Shown: positions 21,075 to 28,817 of the stretch, one piece after another | Numbering within the stretch: position 1 is the stretch's first letter | Layout of the letters: the number at the start of each line of letters is the position of its first letter | From: MPNO01 sp965205995 | Lineage (GTDB): Bacteria; Pseudomonadota; Alphaproteobacteria; MPNO01 | DNA: 64,000 nt | Assembly: GCA_965205995.1 (NCBI GenBank) | Contig: OZ242200.1 | Span: 1,612,001 to 1,676,000 of the forward strand | Reading direction: 5' to 3' | Made by a program: the position numbers and the translations under genes | Notes under the pieces: model-generated | Database searches by the model: none | What the model saw: the letters and a program-made list of their open reading frames with translations, nothing else | What the model was told of the DNA's origin: nothing

Positions 21075-21225
21075 GCCGCGAGATGGTAAGGATAAAGGAG
21101 GCGCAGATTGTCACCCAGTTCCTTACCCTTTTCCTTGCCCAGGCCGGAATATGGCCCGAGGGCTCGGGTCATCAAGAATATATGAATCATCCCAAGACCG
21201 GCCGCGAGATGGTAAGGATAAAGGA
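21075..21225. repeat. 25-bp direct repeats inside the TAXI binding-protein gene
   Basis: An identical 25-bp segment beginning GCCGCGAGATGG lies at 21075-21099 and at 21201-21225, a distance of 126 bp (42 codons). In the binding-protein frame both copies read LYPYHLAA. In relatives as I recall them this motif occurs once, so the 126-bp interval may be a second, in-frame duplication or conversion event. Confidence 0.9.
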
Positions 21226-21463
21226 TCGGACCCTTACCCTTCCTTGGCCACTTGCCTTCGCGCACTGTTCTGGTCAGCGTTTTACCGATCTGTACCTGGA
21301 TCGTCGCGATCTTGCCGGTGGCCGCAACTTCTGCCAGGTTTTTCGCCGCAATATCGGAGCTGCCGCCCGGAGTCCCAGCCGAGTGGGACAATGTGATGTT
21401 TTGAGCGTTTGCGGCACCGGCGGCAACAATCGCGGCCGCGCTCAGTGCCAGAAGTCTCTTCAT

Positions 21464-21842
21464 GATCGCCTCTCCCCCATTTGTTTTACCCGACATTCCT
21501 TTGATGAATACCGGTTTGTAAGAAGACGGTAGATTAGATAACCAGCGGTGTCAATTCCAACGGCTGCGGCTCTGCGCCTCACATAGCCCGGCAAATATTC
21601 GTACGGCATCGCGCGGGTCAATGACGGTCCCTGCGGCATCCGCACGCCGGCGGCGGCGGGCTGCTTGTTCACAGCGGAGACTATCACCCCCAACTACAGG
21701 ATGACCGCGCGCGCACCGTTGGAAAAGAGTTTCGGGGCCGATCGGCGCCGCGCATGGCGAGCGTTCATCGGATTGGATCGCCCACCGCGTCGGCGCCGTC
21801 CTTCTCGAGCAGAATGACGAGTGGGCCGTCTCAAGGAGGTGC
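21464..21842. other. Intergenic region between TAXI operon and the 21843 ORF
   Basis: This 379-bp stretch holds the TAXI operon promoter near its left end and otherwise nothing I can assign. Open frames on both strands here have no family features. No tRNA or long hairpin was seen. Confidence 0.5.
21526..21554 (-). promoter_or_regulatory. Probable sigma-70 promoter of the TAXI-TRAP operon
   Basis: On the minus strand a perfect TTGACA (21554-21549), a 17-bp spacer and TACCGT (21531-21526). The start would be near 21518, leaving a leader of about 55 nt. The pattern matches the cold-shock promoter in this window (TTGACT, 17 bp, TACGGT), which supports both. Confidence 0.6.
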
Positions 21843-22007
21843 ATGACACTGGAATCCACCGCTCGGACACGCGACAAACTCACCGTCAAGCTGCCCGCCG
21901 GATACCGCATCGGACGCCGCGAGGTCTGGATGTTCGCCTCGACCGCCGCTTCGATGATTCATACGGCGCATCCCCGCGGGTTCCGCCGCGGACCGCCGTT
22001 GCAATAG
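21843..22007 (+). CDS. Possible small protein, 54 residues, with strong ribosome site
   Basis: An ATG at 21843 is preceded by AAGGAGGTGC, the best Shine-Dalgarno match in this part of the window. The frame encodes 54 residues (MTLESTARTRDKLTVKLPAG, then YRIGRREVWMFASTAASMIH) and ends in TAG 22005-22007. The family is not recognised. It may be a real small gene or the surviving 5' end of a longer one. The alpha/beta hydrolase starts 79 bp downstream. Confidence 0.4.
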   Translation: MTLESTARTRDKLTVKLPAGYRIGRREVWMFASTAASMIHTAHPRGFRRGPPLQ

Positions 22008-22085
22008 GGTGGCGCAGAGATACCGCTGTCGACCCGATTCGGTCGCGCCACGAGAACGCCCCACCAGCGGCACAGGTGACAGGGA

Positions 22086-22865
22086 ATGGATGTCAGGGAA
22101 TCCTTCGTCGAGATCTGCGGCTGCCGTGTCCTGCTGCGCCGCGCCGGAACGGGGCAGCCGGTTCTGTTCTTGCACGGCGCCGGCGGGGTGCCGCAATGGG
22201 TGCCTTTCTTCACCCGGCTGGCGGAGCGGTTCGACCTTCTCGTGCCGGATCATCCGAGCTACAGCCGCTCCGAGACCCCCGACTGGCTCGACGGGGTGGG
22301 AGACCTCGGCTTCTTCTATCTGGACTTCCTGAAGGAACTCGATCTCGACGGCGTCCACGTCATCGGCCACTCGCTGGGCGGCTGGGTGGCGCTCGAGGCG
22401 GCGGTGCGCTCGACCGAGCGGATCAAGACGCTGACCTTGATCGCCTCGGCCGGAATCCGCATCAAGGGCGTGCCCGCAGCCAATATATTCTTCATGGACC
22501 GCGCGCAGCTCGCCCACGCGCTCTACGCCGATCCCAGGCTCTCCGAGGCGATGCTCGCTGACGAGCCGAGCCCCGAGCAGATCGACGAGATCGTGACCAA
22601 CAGCGTGGCGACCGCGCGGCTTGCCTGGCACCCGCGCCTGTTCAACCCGGCATTGCGCAAGTGGTTGCGGCGCATCGATAGGCCGACGCACATCGTCTGG
22701 GGCGAAGAGGACAGGATAATCCCCGCCGCCTATGCCGCCGAACTCGCGGGCCTCATCGACGGCGCGAAGACGACGATGGTGCCGGACGCCGGACATATGG
22801 TGCATGTCGAGGCGCTCGATACGGTGATGAACGCGTTCGACGATTTTATCCAACGCAACGCATGA
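22086..22865 (+). CDS. Alpha/beta hydrolase, C-C bond hydrolase-like
   Basis: A 259-residue alpha/beta-fold enzyme. The nucleophile is S96 in GHSLGG, the acid D209 in GEEDRIIP and the base H237 in DAGHMVHVE. The oxyanion region is HGAGGVPQW. The overall pattern resembles meta-cleavage product hydrolases (BphD/MhpC) and related esterases, but the substrate cannot be fixed. It is followed after 15 bp by the luciferase-like monooxygenase, so the two are probably co-transcribed. Confidence 0.85.
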   Translation: MDVRESFVEICGCRVLLRRAGTGQPVLFLHGAGGVPQWVPFFTRLAERFDLLVPDHPSYSRSETPDWLDGVGDLGFFYLDFLKELDLDGVHVIGHSLGGWVALEAAVRSTERIKTLTLIASAGIRIKGVPAANIFFMDRAQLAHALYADPRLSEAMLADEPSPEQIDEIVTNSVATARLAWHPRLFNPALRKWLRRIDRPTHIVWGEEDRIIPAAYAAELAGLIDGAKTTMVPDAGHMVHVEALDTVMNAFDDFIQRNA

Positions 22866-22880
22866 TCGAGGAGACCAGTC

Positions 22881-24092
22881 ATGCAGGTCATGATGTTTCA
22901 CCTGATGCCCTATCCCGGGCTGCCGGACGAGGTGACGTCGGCGTATGACAGCTACTGGGTCACGCTGCCCAACAGCCAGTACGACCGCGAGGTCGGCCAC
23001 AATATCTACAACCGCTATCTGGACGAGCTCGAGCTTTGCGCCGCGCTCGGCTTCGACGCCGTCGCGGTGAACGAGCATCATCAGACGCCCTACGGGCTGA
23101 TGCCATCGCCGATCGTCACCGCCTCGGCGCTGGCGCGCCGCGTCGGCGATCGCTGCAGGATCGCCATCTTCGGCAGCGGGTTCTGTCTGCGCGAGCACCC
23201 GCTGACCCTGGCCGAAGAACACGCGATGATCGACACCATAACCGGTGGACGGCTGATCTCCGGCTTCGTGCGCGGCGTCGGCGCGGAGTACACGTCCTTC
23301 GGCGTCAATCCGGTCCACTCTCACGAACGGCACATCGAGGCGCACGATCTCGTCGTGCAGGCGTGGTCCAGGCCCGGGCCTTTCTCCTTCGAAGGCAAGC
23401 ACTACCACTTCGAATACGTCAATCTCTGGCCACGGCCGTACCAGCAGCCGCACCCGCCGATCTGGTGCCCGTCCCAGGGCTCGTCCGAAACCATCGAATG
23501 GGCGGCCCACCCCGACCGCAAATATGTCTATCTGCAGAACTTCAACCCGTGGGACGCGGCGGTGAAGTATCTGAACTACTATCGCGAGGTCGCCGAGCGC
23601 GCTTACGGGTACGAGGCGAGATCGAGCCAGCTCGCCTGGGGCGCGCCGGTCTATGTCGCCGAGACCGACGAGCAGGCCATGGAGGAAGCGCGCGAGCCGC
23701 TCGAATATCTGTTCAACAAGGCGTTCAAGATGCCGGGCGGCATGTTCTTCCCGCCCGGCTACACCTCGCACGGCTCGATGCGCCAGATCGTGGCGGCCAA
23801 GAGCTCGATCATGTCGGCCGGCCGCACGGTCGAGAACCTCGCCCATGTCGGCCTCGCCGTGATCGGCAGCCCCGAGACGGTGCGCAACCGGCTGATCCAG
23901 TGCCACAAGGAGCTCGGTTTCCACGCCTTTGTCGCGCTGCTCCATTTCGGCACCATGTCGGCCGACAGGACCGAGAACAACATCCGGCTCTTCGCCAGCG
24001 AGGTCCTGCCGGCGATCCAGGCGCTCGAGGACGGACACTACGCCGGCTTCGAGATGCCCAGCACAAGCCGACCGGGCTACGCGGCGGAGTGA
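22881..24092 (+). CDS. LLM class flavin-dependent monooxygenase
   Basis: A 403-residue bacterial luciferase-like TIM-barrel oxygenase that would use reduced flavin from a separate reductase. Family features are NEHHQTPYGLMPSPIV near residues 54-69, the segment LAEEHAMIDTITGGRLISGFVRGVG around residues 111-135, and PPIWCPSQGSSETIEWAA. A ribosome site GAGGAGA lies 8 nt before the ATG. No flavin reductase gene is nearby. It is probably part of a catabolic operon with the upstream hydrolase and the downstream VOC gene. Confidence 0.9.
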   Translation: MQVMMFHLMPYPGLPDEVTSAYDSYWVTLPNSQYDREVGHNIYNRYLDELELCAALGFDAVAVNEHHQTPYGLMPSPIVTASALARRVGDRCRIAIFGSGFCLREHPLTLAEEHAMIDTITGGRLISGFVRGVGAEYTSFGVNPVHSHERHIEAHDLVVQAWSRPGPFSFEGKHYHFEYVNLWPRPYQQPHPPIWCPSQGSSETIEWAAHPDRKYVYLQNFNPWDAAVKYLNYYREVAERAYGYEARSSQLAWGAPVYVAETDEQAMEEAREPLEYLFNKAFKMPGGMFFPPGYTSHGSMRQIVAAKSSIMSAGRTVENLAHVGLAVIGSPETVRNRLIQCHKELGFHAFVALLHFGTMSADRTENNIRLFASEVLPAIQALEDGHYAGFEMPSTSRPGYAAE

Positions 24093-24135
24093 CGCGGTGG
24101 CAGCGATTTCCCGCCCGCGATTCAGGCGAAGCAAC

Positions 24136-24147
24136 AGGTTGCAACCT
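24136..24147. promoter_or_regulatory. 12-bp palindrome, possible operator
   Basis: AGGTTGCAACCT is a perfect 12-bp inverted repeat 39 bp before the VOC gene. The TTGCAA core is common in regulator binding sites. No regulator gene lies next to it, so the link is only suggestive. Confidence 0.3.
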
Positions 24148-24185
24148 ATCCGGCATCGCCCGTGCCGGGGTAAGGATCTTCACAG

Positions 24186-24542
24186 ATGTCCGAGCTGCGC
24201 ATCCACAACGTCTACCAGGTGACCCGCGACATGGACCGGGCGCTTGCTTTCTATCGCGACGTCCTTGGGCTGGAGGTGAAGTTCCAGGACGGCGAGAAAT
24301 GGTGCCAGCTGGCGGCGGGTGACACTCGGCTGGCGCTCGCCTCGCCCCAGGAAGCCGCACCGGCGGAGGCTGGCAGCGTCGTGGTAATCCGGGTCGACGA
24401 CCTCGACGCGGCGCGCGCCGCGCTCGAAGCCGCCGGTACCGCGGTGGAGGCCTATCGCGATATGGGCGACCACGGCCGGGTCATGACCTGCCGCGACCCG
24501 GACGGCACGTTTCTCCAGCTCTATCAGGCCCCGGCCGGTTAA
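24186..24542 (+). CDS. VOC family (glyoxalase/bleomycin resistance-type) protein
   Basis: A 118-residue single-module vicinal-oxygen-chelate protein (HNVYQVTRDMDRALAFYRDV, then LGLEVKFQDGEKW; DPDGTFLQLYQ). Of the usual metal ligands, H7 is present. The C-terminal glutamate position reads LQLYQ, so the canonical E is replaced by Q. It may bind metal weakly or act as a binding protein. It follows the LLM monooxygenase by 93 bp. Confidence 0.8.
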   Translation: MSELRIHNVYQVTRDMDRALAFYRDVLGLEVKFQDGEKWCQLAAGDTRLALASPQEAAPAEAGSVVVIRVDDLDAARAALEAAGTAVEAYRDMGDHGRVMTCRDPDGTFLQLYQAPAG

Positions 24543-24660
24543 TCGCGGCCGTAAACGCCCAGCCGCGGCCCGATCGCTGCCGGTTCTTATTGCCCTCCCG
24601 GAACGAGTCGGCCTCCCGCTCGTCAAGTAATCGGCATAAGCCCCTTCTTATTGCCCCGGG

Positions 24661-25551
24661 TTGCGAGGCGCGGTGACACCGGTCCGCGCCAGCTGGTCCC
24701 GAATGCCGGCGAATATCCGTGGCGCCAGCTGCATCGTCGCCGGCGGCTTTCTGCTGATCGTCATGGCATCGATGGTCAAGCATCTGGGCCAGTCGCTGCC
24801 CGCGTTCGAGGTCGTGTTCGTCCGCTTCTTCTCGGGCCTGATCGTCATTCTCCCGGTGGTCTGGCGCATCGGTTTCGGCGTTGTGCGGACACAGCGCCTC
24901 AAGCTCCACGTGGCGCGGGGCGTGGTCGGGTTTCTTGGAAACCTCTGCTTCTTCTTTGCGCTGATTCACATGGCGATCGGCGACACGGTCACGATCCAGT
25001 TCTCCCGGCCGCTGGTGATGGTGGTGATCGCGGCCGTGTTTCTCGGAGAAATTCCCGACAAGCGCCGCGTGTCGCTGACGATCCTCGGCTTCGCCGGCGT
25101 TCTGATGATCACCCGGCCGTTCGGCGAAGGATTCGAACCCTGGGCACTGGTCGCCCTGGCCGGTACGGTTTTCGCGACCCTGGTCGTGGTGACGGTCAAG
25201 CAGCTCACGCGAACCGAACAAACCGTCGTGATCATGTTCTACTTCGCGCTGACCACGACCCTGCTTTCCCTCGTTCCCGCCATCCTGACATGGCAGACGC
25301 CGACGGCGGTCGAGTTCGCGCTGCTCTTTTGCACCGGGCTTCTCGGCATCGTCGGCCAGTCGCTGTTCACGCACAGGATCGGGCTCGGCGAGACCGGCTT
25401 CGTGCTGCCGTTCGACTATCTCCGGATCATATACGCGTTCGTCATCGGGATGATCCGGTTCGCCGAGATCCCGGATCTCTGGGGGGCCGCCGGGGCGGGC
25501 GTGATCGTCGCCGCGAGCCTGCTGCTTCTCAAAGGAGAGGGCCGGCGGTGA
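24661..25551 (+). CDS. DMT superfamily (EamA) transporter
   Basis: An inner-membrane protein of up to 296 residues with ten predicted helices in two EamA repeats (around 15-145 and 155-290). The first available start is TTG 24661; GTG 24673 and ATG 24703 (282 residues) are alternatives, and the ATG version begins just before helix 1. DMT proteins mostly export metabolites or amino acids. The substrate is unknown. It ends 10 bp before the stop of the convergent molybdenum hydroxylase gene. Confidence 0.85.
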   Translation: MRGAVTPVRASWSRMPANIRGASCIVAGGFLLIVMASMVKHLGQSLPAFEVVFVRFFSGLIVILPVVWRIGFGVVRTQRLKLHVARGVVGFLGNLCFFFALIHMAIGDTVTIQFSRPLVMVVIAAVFLGEIPDKRRVSLTILGFAGVLMITRPFGEGFEPWALVALAGTVFATLVVVTVKQLTRTEQTVVIMFYFALTTTLLSLVPAILTWQTPTAVEFALLFCTGLLGIVGQSLFTHRIGLGETGFVLPFDYLRIIYAFVIGMIRFAEIPDLWGAAGAGVIVAASLLLLKGEGRR

Positions 25552-25561
25552 AGAATGGATT

Positions 25562-27898
25562 TCACCCGGCCGGTCCGGGCGAGCCTGCCGCGCCGATCGC
25601 CCGCCAGACGGCTTCGGAGGTCGCCGGCATCCCGAGGTCGCGCACGCCCAGCGGCCGAAGCGCATCGAGGATCGCGTTGATCACCGCGGGCGTCGCTCCG
25701 GTGGTTCCGGCCTCTCCCGCGCCCTTGGCGCCGAGCGGGTTGCCGCCGGTCGGCACGTCATGGGAGGCGACTTCGAAAGACGGAACATCGTCCGCCCGCG
25801 GCATGCAGTAATCGAGGAACGAGGCGGTCAACAATTGACCGGAGGCCGGGTCGTAGACCAGCTCCTCCATCAACGCCTGGCCGATGCCTTGCGCAATCCC
25901 GCCATGCACCTGACCCTTGAGCAGCAGCGGGTTGATCGCCCGGCCGACATCGTCGACGGCGGCGTAGGCGACGATCTCGACCCGACCGGTATCGGGGTCG
26001 ATTTCGACCTCGCAGACATGGCAGCCGTTGGGAAAGTTCTGTTGGCTGGGCGCGAACATGCCGGAGCCTTCGAGGCCGAGACCGAGCTCGGAGGGCAGGC
26101 CGACCGGCGCGAACGAGGCCTTGGCGACGTCGGTGATCGAAATCGACCGATCGGTACCCGCGACCTCGAACCGGCCCTCGCGGAATTCGACATCCTCTTC
26201 GGCGGCCTCCAGCAGGTGGGCGGCGTAGCGGCGCCCGTTAGCGATAACGTCGTCCGCCGCGGCAAGCAGCGCCGAGCCGCCATTGACCATGCTGCGAGAG
26301 CCGAACGTGCCCCGCCCGAAAGCCACCCGGTCGGTATCGCCCTGAACCACCGAGACCGACTCGAATGGCACGCCGAGCCAGTCGGCCAGCATCTGCGCAT
26401 ACACCGTCTCGTGGCCCTGGCCGTGGTTGTGCGTGCCGGCAATGACGCTGATGCCGCCATGCTGGTCGAAGCGCAAATCCATGCGTTCGTTCAACGGCGC
26501 GGCAAGCTCGATGAAATAGGAGAAGCCGATCCCGCGCAGCAGCCCTCGGAGCCCGGACTCGCGACGCCGCGCCACAAAACCGTCATAGCCGGCGAGCGGC
26601 AGCGCCTTCCCGGTCGCGGCGTCGAACTCGCCGCAGTCATAGGTGTATCCGAGCGCGGTCTTGTAGGGCATCTGTTGCGGGCGGATATAGTTCCGCCGCC
26701 GGAGTTCGATCGGATCGACGCCAAGCTCGTCGGCCGCCTGGTCGATCAACCGCTCGACCAGGAACGTCCCTTCCGGGTGGCCCGCTCCGCGATAGGGCCC
26801 GGTCGGCGGCGAATTGGTCAGAACGCCGCGCACGGCGACGTCGAAATGCCGGCAATCGTAGACCGATGACAATATGCCCGAGGCGATCACCGGGGGCACG
26901 ATCGCCGAGTTCGAGAAATAGGCTCCCATGTTGAAATCCGCCCGCGCGCGGATCGCCGCGATGCGCCCGTCGCCATCGAGCGCGAGCGTGGCCGTCCAGT
27001 CCTGGTCGCGCGCGTCGATATCGGCAAGCAGTCCTTCGTTCCGCGCGGCGATCCACTTGACCGGGCGGCCGGTCTTCCAAGCCGCCCACAGCGCCAGCAC
27101 CTCCTCGGGGTGGAGGGTCCCCTTCATGCCGAATCCGCCGCCGACGTCGTGCGCGACCACGCGAAACCGCGCCACCGGTTGACCGAAGATCGCGCCCGCC
27201 AACTGCTCGCGCACCCGGTGGGGCACCTGGCTCGAAAGCCAGAGGGTGAAGCGGTCGTCGGTCCGGTCGAAGGCGCCGATGGCGCCGCGCGGCTCCATCG
27301 GGTTGGCGGTGATGCGGTTGTTGTGAAGGGTTATGGCGGTGGTATGCGCGGCATTCGCCAGTGCCGCCGAAGTCGATGCCGCGTCGCCGAGCACGTGGCG
27401 AAAACAGACATTGCCGGGCGCCGCGTCGGCCAGTATGGGGGCGCCGTCCCCGATCGCCCGGGCGATCGATCCGATTGCCGGCAAGGTTTCGTATTCGACG
27501 GCAATCAGCTCGGCCGCATCCGCCGCGATGGCGGGGGTCTCGGCGACGACGATGGCTACCGCCTCGCCGACATAGCGGACCCGGTCGGACGCGATCGGCG
27601 GCCAGGGCGGGAAATATGCGTCCGGCCCGCCCCAGCCCGGCGGGATCGCAAGCGGCGGGATCGCGCCCAACCCGTCGGCCGCGTATTCCGCGCCCGTCAG
27701 CACCGAAATCACGCCCGGCATGGCCCTGGCGGCGTCCGCATCGATGCTCCCGACGCGGGCATGCGCATGCGGCGAGCGCAGGATGAATGCATGGGCCTGG
27801 CGCGGCAGCACGAGATCGTCGACATAGCGCCCGGCGCCGACCAGGAACCTGCGGTCCTCGCTTCGCGGCACCGATTGTCCAATCCCGAATCTGGCCAT
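25562..27898 (-). CDS. Molybdenum hydroxylase large subunit (xanthine dehydrogenase / CoxL family)
   Basis: A 778-residue molybdopterin-cytosine-dinucleotide-binding subunit. The N-terminal hammerhead domain begins GQSVPRSEDRRFLVGAGRYVDD. The Mo-site regions are AHDVGGGFGMKG, GPYRGAGHPEG and, near the C-terminus, GAKGAGEAG with the conserved catalytic Glu. The loop GPYRGAGHPEG lacks the VAYRCSFR sequence of true CO dehydrogenase, so this is a general aldehyde or N-heterocycle hydroxylase type. The FAD and [2Fe-2S] subunits (CoxM, CoxS) are not adjacent; it is an orphan here. Confidence 0.9.
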   Translation of the reverse strand: MARFGIGQSVPRSEDRRFLVGAGRYVDDLVLPRQAHAFILRSPHAHARVGSIDADAARAMPGVISVLTGAEYAADGLGAIPPLAIPPGWGGPDAYFPPWPPIASDRVRYVGEAVAIVVAETPAIAADAAELIAVEYETLPAIGSIARAIGDGAPILADAAPGNVCFRHVLGDAASTSAALANAAHTTAITLHNNRITANPMEPRGAIGAFDRTDDRFTLWLSSQVPHRVREQLAGAIFGQPVARFRVVAHDVGGGFGMKGTLHPEEVLALWAAWKTGRPVKWIAARNEGLLADIDARDQDWTATLALDGDGRIAAIRARADFNMGAYFSNSAIVPPVIASGILSSVYDCRHFDVAVRGVLTNSPPTGPYRGAGHPEGTFLVERLIDQAADELGVDPIELRRRNYIRPQQMPYKTALGYTYDCGEFDAATGKALPLAGYDGFVARRRESGLRGLLRGIGFSYFIELAAPLNERMDLRFDQHGGISVIAGTHNHGQGHETVYAQMLADWLGVPFESVSVVQGDTDRVAFGRGTFGSRSMVNGGSALLAAADDVIANGRRYAAHLLEAAEEDVEFREGRFEVAGTDRSISITDVAKASFAPVGLPSELGLGLEGSGMFAPSQQNFPNGCHVCEVEIDPDTGRVEIVAYAAVDDVGRAINPLLLKGQVHGGIAQGIGQALMEELVYDPASGQLLTASFLDYCMPRADDVPSFEVASHDVPTGGNPLGAKGAGEAGTTGATPAVINAILDALRPLGVRDLGMPATSEAVWRAIGAAGSPGPAG

Positions 27899-27982
27899 GC
27901 GCCCCTCTTTCTGTTCGCGGCGAACGGCCGAAACGTTGGCGGTTGGGCTGGAGGAGGTCGGCGCGGTCGCCCCGGCGGCGCC

Positions 27983-28477
27983 TCAGCGGACCGGGATCGG
28001 CAGAAGCCGCTGCATCTCGCCCACCGGCTCGCCGGTTTCAATGTCGAGCGCCCGGCGATGCGGGCCGTTTCGCCGCATCACCTCGATCCCGTCCTCGCCC
28101 CAGCGGTCGCAATAGAGCTCCACCAGGTGGCCGTCGGGGTCCTGCACGTAGAGGCTGTTGGTCACGTTGTGCTGAACCGGATCGACCGCGATGCCCGCCG
28201 CGGTCAGCTCGGAATAAGCCGCCTGGACCGCCGCGAAGTCGTCGAGCTGCCATGCCATATGGACCAGCCCGGGCTGCGCGGGTCCCGGCGCGGGCTCGCT
28301 CGCGCGCTCGACCAGCGCCAGGTCATGGTGCTGCTCGCCGAGGCTGAGGAAGACGATCTTCCCCGCGCCGTGCTCGGCGACCGGCTCGAGGCCCAGCACC
28401 TTGCAGTAGAAGTCGCGCGAAGCCGCGAGGTCGCTCACGTTCAACACGATGTGCCCGAGCTTTCGTGCCTTGATCAT
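27983..28477 (-). CDS. VOC family protein, extradiol dioxygenase-like
   Basis: A 164-residue VOC protein starting MIKARKLGHIVLNVSDLAAS. Candidate metal ligands H9, H73 (LVHMAW) and E120 (GHLVELYCDRWG) match the two-His-one-Glu set of extradiol ring-cleavage enzymes and glyoxalases. GAAGG lies 9 nt before the ATG at 28477; a TTG at 28486 is an alternative. It is on the same strand as, and 84 bp upstream of, the molybdenum hydroxylase gene, so they may share an operon. Confidence 0.85.
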   Translation of the reverse strand: MIKARKLGHIVLNVSDLAASRDFYCKVLGLEPVAEHGAGKIVFLSLGEQHHDLALVERASEPAPGPAQPGLVHMAWQLDDFAAVQAAYSELTAAGIAVDPVQHNVTNSLYVQDPDGHLVELYCDRWGEDGIEVMRRNGPHRRALDIETGEPVGEMQRLLPIPVR

Positions 28478-28817
28478 GCCGCCCAACCTTCACCTCGCCG
28501 GTCCTCCTCGATCATACATTAACATGGCCGCGGATATCGGCTCGAAGGTGAAAGAATGGATGACAGAAGTTCCGGCGCGGGGCCGAGCGTGCCGAAGGCC
28601 GGTGGACGCGATTGGGTACGGCGTGCCGTCGAAATTACTCCCGAAACTCAAACCGGACACAAAGCCCGGGCCGAACATGGGATTTGCCGTACCGCTCCCC
28701 GGACCCACGAACCGCATCCGCAGACGGTGTATAATCCGCAAACTGCGTACCGGTCGGAAACACCGATGAAACCTGAGGGCCAGCACGCCTAGCGGCTGGC
28801 GGTCGGACCCACATCGC
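28478..28817. other. Intergenic region before the RND efflux operon
   Basis: This 340-bp stretch separates the VOC gene from the divergent RND operon. Apart from a -10-like box at 28730 I see no supported feature. A 78-codon open frame at 28556-28792 has no family resemblance and was not called. Confidence 0.5.
28730..28735 (+). promoter_or_regulatory. Consensus -10 box upstream of the RND operon
   Basis: A perfect TATAAT sits about 83 bp before the ATG of the membrane fusion protein gene. No good -35 hexamer is present at 16-18 bp, so if used it may need an activator. Confidence 0.35.

Larger units (their letters stand above)
20344..21463 (-). pseudogene. TAXI-family TRAP substrate-binding protein, frameshifted
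   Basis: The 5' part starts at ATG 21463 behind GGGAGAGG and encodes a signal peptide (MKRLLALSAAAIVAAGAANA). It then gives a periplasmic binding domain up to YHLAAIYLVSRA near 21050. The 3' part, from STGIDSWDKLKGKTVFNGPP near 21005 to the TGA at 20344, lies in another frame and contains the typical GKQIAWGQANSVFLDRSVDA and AYIKGIPDLL regions. The frames meet in an exact 50-bp repeat with 53-bp period. A second pair of 25-bp repeats lies upstream. The total of 1120 nt is not a multiple of three. Either the gene is dead or the assembly is wrong. Confidence 0.8.

Noticed and set aside
20961..21225. CRISPR-like repeats
   Set aside because: Only two copies of each unit, a 3-bp or irregular spacer, and location inside a coding gene.
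21831..24134. 767-codon minus-strand open frame opposite the hydrolase and monooxygenase genes
   Set aside because: The plus strand encodes two clear enzymes; the minus frame has no recognisable motif.
28556..28792. 78-codon open frame before the RND operon
   Set aside because: Composition and lack of a family suggest a chance frame; the -10-like box lies inside it.
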